Source of the DNA: Candidatus Parcubacteria bacterium
GTDB taxonomy: Bacteria; Patescibacteriota; Minisyncoccia; UBA6257; 2-01-FULL-56-20
Direction of reading: 5' to 3'
Assembly (NCBI GenBank): GCA_027424065.1
Contig: DAIBYH010000024.1
Coordinates: forward strand, 1 to 9,262
Length of the DNA: 9,262 nt
The stretch's first letter is position 1. Every line of letters begins with the position of its first letter. The position numbers were made by a program, and so were the translations under genes. The notes beneath the pieces were generated by a model, which did not search any database, was not told the origin of the DNA, and worked only from the letters and a program-made list of their open reading frames with translations. Positions 7,225 through 9,262 of the stretch are shown piece by piece.

Positions 7225-7304
7225 TGGACCGGCCGACAGGATTCGAACCTGCATGTTCCGCCGGAAAGATCAGGCGGCGTCCTCAACCAATGGACCGCAG
7301 CCGG
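7225..7304 (-). tRNA. tRNA-like cloverleaf (tRNA-Glu-related, 10-nt anticodon loop) embedded in 23S rRNA
   Basis: The minus strand gives a full cloverleaf in standard order. The acceptor is CCGGCTG/CGGCCGG (7 bp with one G-U), followed by positions 8-9 CG. The D arm is GTCC-ATTGGTTGA-GGAC with the GG pair, then base 26 G. The anticodon stem is CCGCC/GGCGG, the variable loop AACAT, and the T arm GCAGG-TTCGAAT-CCTGT, ending with discriminator T and CCA. The D arm, anticodon stem and CTTTC resemble bacterial tRNA-Glu, where the loop is CTTTCAC. Here the loop is TGATCTTTCC, 10 nt instead of 7, which should prevent normal decoding. A C1-G72 pair and U73 are also atypical for tRNA-Glu. The CCA is part of a 6-bp hairpin (7209-7214 with 7222-7227), so it may be accidental. 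The domain is enclosed by TTCATTCG/CGAATGAA (7307-7314 with 7201-7208). It is probably a degenerate or repurposed tRNA acting as a processing signal or structural module. Confidence 0.7.
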
Positions 7305-7331
7305 ACCGAATGAATCAAAGAACTTGGTGGA

Positions 7332-7528
7332 GCGAAGAGGCATTTCGGCCTCCGCACGACATGAGGCGCCCCATGTCGATTTCCAGAACTTTCGTTCCGT
7401 CGCCCCATAACTTTTTCCGACAGGATTGACCGGGATCGCCCTACTCTCGCCCCTTGTTTGAGGCTACCCTTGGCTGACGTCAAAGCGTCAACGATCCCGG
7501 CGGCTTATGACTTTGCCGCCTGTCGGAA
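7332..7528 (-). ncRNA. Multi-branched structured RNA domain in the helix-45 insert
   Basis: Several perfect stems are visible on the sense (minus) strand. The outer 10-bp stem is TTCCGACAGG/CCTGTCGGAA (7519-7528 with 7415-7424). Inside it are a 9-bp stem CCGGGATCG/CGATCCCGG (7492-7500 with 7430-7438), a 5-bp hairpin TGACG/CGTCA (7475-7490) and CGGC/GCCG (7501-7518). Toward the tRNA-like part are a GAAC-GAAA-GTTC tetraloop hairpin (7386-7397), CGACATG/CATGTCG (7357-7378) and GCG-GAGGC/GCCTC-CGC (7332-7355). This density of long perfect stems is not expected by chance. I do not recognise the family. Confidence 0.6.
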
Positions 7529-8122
7529 CTTTTGAGGAATCAATTCTCCTCTGTGAAGCCCACGCACCCATATCTTCGGTACTACGCTTTAGCCCCGGTA
7601 CATTTTCGGCGCTCCCTGCCGTCGAATAGTGAGTTGTTACACACTCTTTAAAGGATGGCTACCTCTAAGCCAACCTCCTATCTGTCTATGGCAGAAAACT
7701 ACCTTTTACACTGAGCGTAGATTTAGGGACCTTAGATGATGGTCCGGGCTCTTCCCCTCGCGACCACGGAGCTTAGCCCCCGCAGTCTGACTAGTATGGG
7801 ATCTCTCTGTGGTATTCGGAGTTTGATTGATGCGCCGGCCTTTCGGCCTGTACGAATCATCCAGTGCTCTACCCCCACAGGTTTACCATACCGCTAGTCC
7901 TAAAACTATTTCGGAGAGAACCAGCTATTACCAGATTCGATTAGCTTTTCACTCCTTACCTCAGCTCATCCGAGGGTGTTGAACAACCCACCGGTTCGGT
8001 CCTCCATTCCGCTTTCGCGGAACTTCAACCTGGCCAAGGCAAGCTCATCTGGCTTCGGGTCTATCTCATGCTGCGATCCCGCTCAAATTTCCGGACGATG
8101 GATTTTTCTCCTCCATTCGCCT

Positions 8123-8128
8123 TATACT
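8123..8128 (+). promoter_or_regulatory. Putative -10 box (TATACT) for the antisense gene in the helix-25 insert
   Basis: TATACT differs by one base from the TATAAT consensus. It lies 29 nt before the start codon, placing a start site near 8135 and a leader of about 23 nt. No good -35 hexamer is visible at 16-18 nt spacing (GGATTT-like only). A small hairpin, ATGGA/TCCAT (about 8098-8117), occupies that position instead. The promoter assignment is therefore tentative. Confidence 0.4.
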
Positions 8129-8145
8129 GATCTCAGCCGGGCCCC

Positions 8146-8152
8146 AAGGAGG
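8146..8152 (+). promoter_or_regulatory. Strong Shine-Dalgarno AAGGAGG of the antisense small gene
   Basis: AAGGAGG, a full match to the anti-Shine-Dalgarno core, ends 5 nt before ATG 8158. It is the best ribosome binding site in the window, stronger than those of rodA, valS or the HIT gene. It is the main reason to believe the short frame is translated. Confidence 0.75.
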
Positions 8153-8157
8153 CACCC

Positions 8158-8283
8158 ATGACCGATATCGTTTCCAAGCTCTGTAACGCTGTTCCGACCT
8201 TCTGCGCCGTAATAGCCGTTATCATCGCGGGCATCATTCTCCTTGTGATCGGAACGATCCGTTCCGAAACAAGGAAAAAGTAG
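8158..8283 (+). CDS. Small single-TM protein (41 aa) encoded antisense inside the 23S helix-25 insert
   Basis: An unrecognised 41-aa protein. The N-terminal part MTDIVSKLCNAVPTFC is followed by a hydrophobic helix, about residues 17-34 (AVIAVIIAGIILLVIGTI), and a basic tail RSETRKK. The positive-inside rule suggests the C-terminus faces the cytoplasm. Two Cys (9 and 16) precede the membrane segment. Support that it is real: a perfect AAGGAGG 5 nt upstream, a TATACT box before it, an intrinsic terminator 9 nt after the stop, and the whole unit fitting inside the insert without touching the rRNA helix. Size and shape resemble small membrane-active peptides such as type I toxins or phage holin-like and regulatory microproteins, but no family is recognisable. 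Its mRNA would be fully complementary to the 23S precursor, so strong rRNA transcription should suppress it. A weaker 34-codon frame runs on the opposite strand (8133-8237). Confidence 0.65.
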   Translation: MTDIVSKLCNAVPTFCAVIAVIIAGIILLVIGTIRSETRKK

Positions 8284-8291
8284 CTCGCTAT

Positions 8292-8329
8292 CGCCGGTCC
8301 CGTTTCGGGGCCGGCGTATCTTTTATCTT
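8292..8329 (+). terminator. Intrinsic terminator of the antisense small gene
   Basis: The stem CGCCGGTCCC (8292-8301) pairs with GGGGCCGGCG (8307-8316) over 10 positions, with one G-U in the plus-strand RNA and a GTTTC loop. It is followed by TATCTTTTATCTT (8317-8329). The T-rich tail is only on the plus-strand side; the minus-strand side continues ATAGCGAG. The terminator therefore serves the small gene and not the rRNA. It ends exactly where the closing helix arm begins. Confidence 0.8.
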
Positions 8330-8552
8330 CCGGAAATTTGAGCGGGATATACGCCCTATTCAGACTCGGTTTCCCTGCGCGTCCGCGCTCTGCGCGCTTA
8401 CACTAGCAACATAAGATAAGTCGTTGGCTCATTCTTCAATAGGCACATTGTTCCTCTCGTCGGCGGATTGCTCCGCCGCCGTTCGAGGTTCAATTCCTTG
8501 TAGACAAATGGTTTCAGGTTCTATTTCACTCCCTTCGCTAGGGTTCTTTTCG

Positions 8553-8586
<34 letters not shown>

Positions 8587-8774
8587 TCAGTTCGTATTTA
8601 GCCTTGGAGGGTGGTCCCTCCTGCTTCCCACAAGGTTTCACGTGCCCCGTGGTACTCAGGATTCTGCTTCCCTATATAACATATTGTGCTTACAGGGCTA
8701 TCACCTACTATGGCCAGCCTTTCCATGCCAGTTCAGCTATATGCTATACTTGGTACTTACGCAGTCCTACAACC

Positions 8775-8883
8775 CCCAGCCTACAACTCGTGACGCGTAA
8801 TCCGTAATGCGTAATCAGTAAAAGACTTATTTCCTTCCACTCATCACTCATCACGCTTCACGCATTACGGGTTGTAGGCTGGG
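8775..8883 (-). other. Expanded hairpin near the 5' end of 23S rRNA, with GTAAT-type repeats
   Basis: In most bacteria AGCCCAAACC is followed by a short hairpin and then GGGGTTGTAGGAC. Here the hairpin is replaced by about 109 nt closed by the perfect 13-bp stem CCCAGCCTACAAC/GTTGTAGGCTGGG (8775-8787 with 8871-8883). An inner perfect 11-bp stem, CCGTAATGCGT/ACGCATTACGG (8802-8812 with 8860-8870), follows. The content is degenerate repeats of GCGTAATC/CGTAATG on one side and ACTCATC/TCACGC on the other. The stem's GTTGTAGG duplicates the adjacent conserved rRNA segment. No ORF. Confidence 0.7.
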
Positions 8884-9155
8884 TTTGGGCTCTTCCCTTT
8901 TCGCTCGCCGCTACTGAGGGAATCTCTGTTGATTTCTTCTCCTCTCCCTACTGAGATGTTTCACTTCGGGAGGTTCGCCTCATATACCTATGTATTCAGT
9001 ATACGATACCAGACTCTTCATCTGGTGGGTTGCCCCATTCGGATTCTCACGGATCTATGCTTACTCGCAGCTCCCCGTGATGTTTCGCCGCCTGCCGCGT
9101 CCTTCATCGCCGCCTGATGCCAAGGCATTCACCATATGCCCTTTCTACCTTGACC

Positions 9156-9262
9156 ATTTCTCCGTTTTTGTCAAAGAACAATCCGGCGCTTTGCGCCGGA
9201 ATTCGAGATTCAACATTCAATATTCAAAACCTTGAATTTTGAGTCTTGAATTTTGAATTCAA
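9156..9262 (-). repeat. 16S-23S spacer end: GC hairpin and inverted ATTCAAA-type repeats
   Basis: Upstream of the 23S 5' end on the minus strand. It holds a perfect hairpin CCGGCGC-TTT-GCGCCGG (9183-9199). An AT-rich imperfect palindrome follows (about 9207-9262), built from units ATTCAAC/ATTCAAT/ATTCAAA and their complements TTGAATTTTGA. No tRNA is visible before the window ends. The repeat style matches the AT-rich insert in the helix-63 region. Confidence 0.6.

Larger units (their letters stand above)
7162..7558 (-). other. Helix-45 intervening sequence of 23S rRNA (371-nt structured insert)
   Basis: The arms CTTCACAGAGGAG (7162-7174) and CTCCTCTGTGAAG (7546-7558) pair perfectly over 13 bp. 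They continue with G-U tolerant pairing into the ribosomal part of helix 45, giving more than 20 bp of duplex of the kind RNase III cuts. Helix 45 is a classical IVS site (about E. coli position 1170). The 371-nt loop contains the tRNA-like domain (7225-7304) in its own 8-bp stem, a palindromic hairpin GCGATCTTC/GAAGATCGC (7175-7192), and a second multi-branched domain (about 7332-7528). I see no ORF with a ribosome binding site. I also see no group I or group II core: no recognisable P7/guanosine-site consensus and no domain V. Confidence 0.85.
8076..8348 (-). other. Helix-25 intervening sequence of 23S rRNA (235-nt insert carrying an antisense gene)
   Basis: A perfect 19-bp inverted repeat (8076-8094 with 8330-8348; arm core CCGCTCAAATTTCCGG) encloses 235 nt at the tip of helix 25, the other classical IVS site of bacterial 23S rRNA (about E. 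coli position 550). The conserved flanks are intact on both sides: CGGGTCTAT on one side and CAGACTCGGTTTCCC on the other. The loop is almost entirely occupied by a small gene on the plus strand, antisense to the rRNA, with its own -10-like box, ribosome binding site and terminator. The long closing duplex is the kind of structure RNase III cuts. Confidence 0.85.

Noticed and set aside
7225..7304. Functional decoding tRNA (Glu UUC, Ile GAU or Lys CUU readings of the loop)
   Set aside because: No register gives a 7-nt loop with U33 closed by the CCGCC/GGCGG stem; the loop is 10 nt. The acceptor end (C1-G72, U73) also departs from tRNA-Glu identity.
7001..7429. Overlapping plus-strand frames of 102-142 codons
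   Set aside because: They cover conserved 23S sequence and the tRNA-like element in antisense, with no ribosome binding site. The peptides are translations of rRNA.
7175..7545. Group I or group II self-splicing intron in helix 45
   Set aside because: No recognisable group I P7/R-S core, no group II domain V or GUGYG start, and no homing endonuclease or reverse transcriptase frame. The insert is closed by a long perfect stem at a known IVS site, which fits RNase III excision better.
8133..8237. 34-codon minus-strand frame in the helix-25 insert with an AAGGAG just upstream (8239-8244)
   Set aside because: The Shine-Dalgarno is only 1-4 nt from its two possible ATGs, there is no promoter or terminator on that strand, and the peptide has no clear architecture. 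The plus-strand frame has all of these. It cannot be fully excluded.

Overview
The window looks like a chromosomal segment of a Candidate Phyla Radiation (Patescibacteria/Parcubacteria-like) bacterium. That is an inference from four things: a separately encoded transketolase C-terminal subunit, a short valyl-tRNA synthetase, a one-TM protein with a Cys-rich DGIQNQ...DCGGPC motif, and a 23S rRNA gene about 900 nt longer than usual because of insertions in its helices. TGA is used as a stop, so the TGA=Gly lineages (Gracilibacteria, Absconditabacteria) are disfavoured.

Layout. On the minus strand at the left are three genes in a likely operon, read from right to left: a membrane-anchored extracytoplasmic protein (1389-2162), a RodA/FtsW-family peptidoglycan polymerase (329-1432) and the start of a transketolase C-terminal subunit (1-279, cut by the window edge). 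A palindromic array of roughly 12-nt repeats (about 2205-2300) separates them from a divergent plus-strand pair, valS (2313-4577) and a HIT-family hydrolase (4585-5028). Converging on these from the right is the distal half of a minus-strand rRNA operon: 23S (about 9155 to 5310), a spacer, 5S (about 5186 to 5066) and a U-rich terminator.

The 23S gene is the remarkable part. It carries insertions at helix 25 and helix 45, the two sites where intervening sequences (IVSs) are classically found in Salmonella and other bacteria. The helix-25 insert is closed by a 19-bp perfect stem. It contains a complete-looking miniature gene on the OPPOSITE strand: a -10-like box, a strong Shine-Dalgarno, a 41-codon single-TM protein and an intrinsic terminator. 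The helix-45 insert, closed by a 13-bp perfect stem, is a 371-nt folded RNA in the sense strand. It contains a nearly complete tRNA-Glu-like cloverleaf, including CCA, but with an abnormal 10-nt anticodon loop. Further expansions lie near the 5' end (8775-8883), in the helix-63 region (6498-6653) and in the helix-79 region (about 5972-6045).

A second theme is short, locally amplified repeats arranged as tandem or inverted units. They occur between genes, inside rRNA helices and in frame inside valS. A roughly 30-nt repeat is shared by valS (two copies) and the 23S-5S spacer (one copy).
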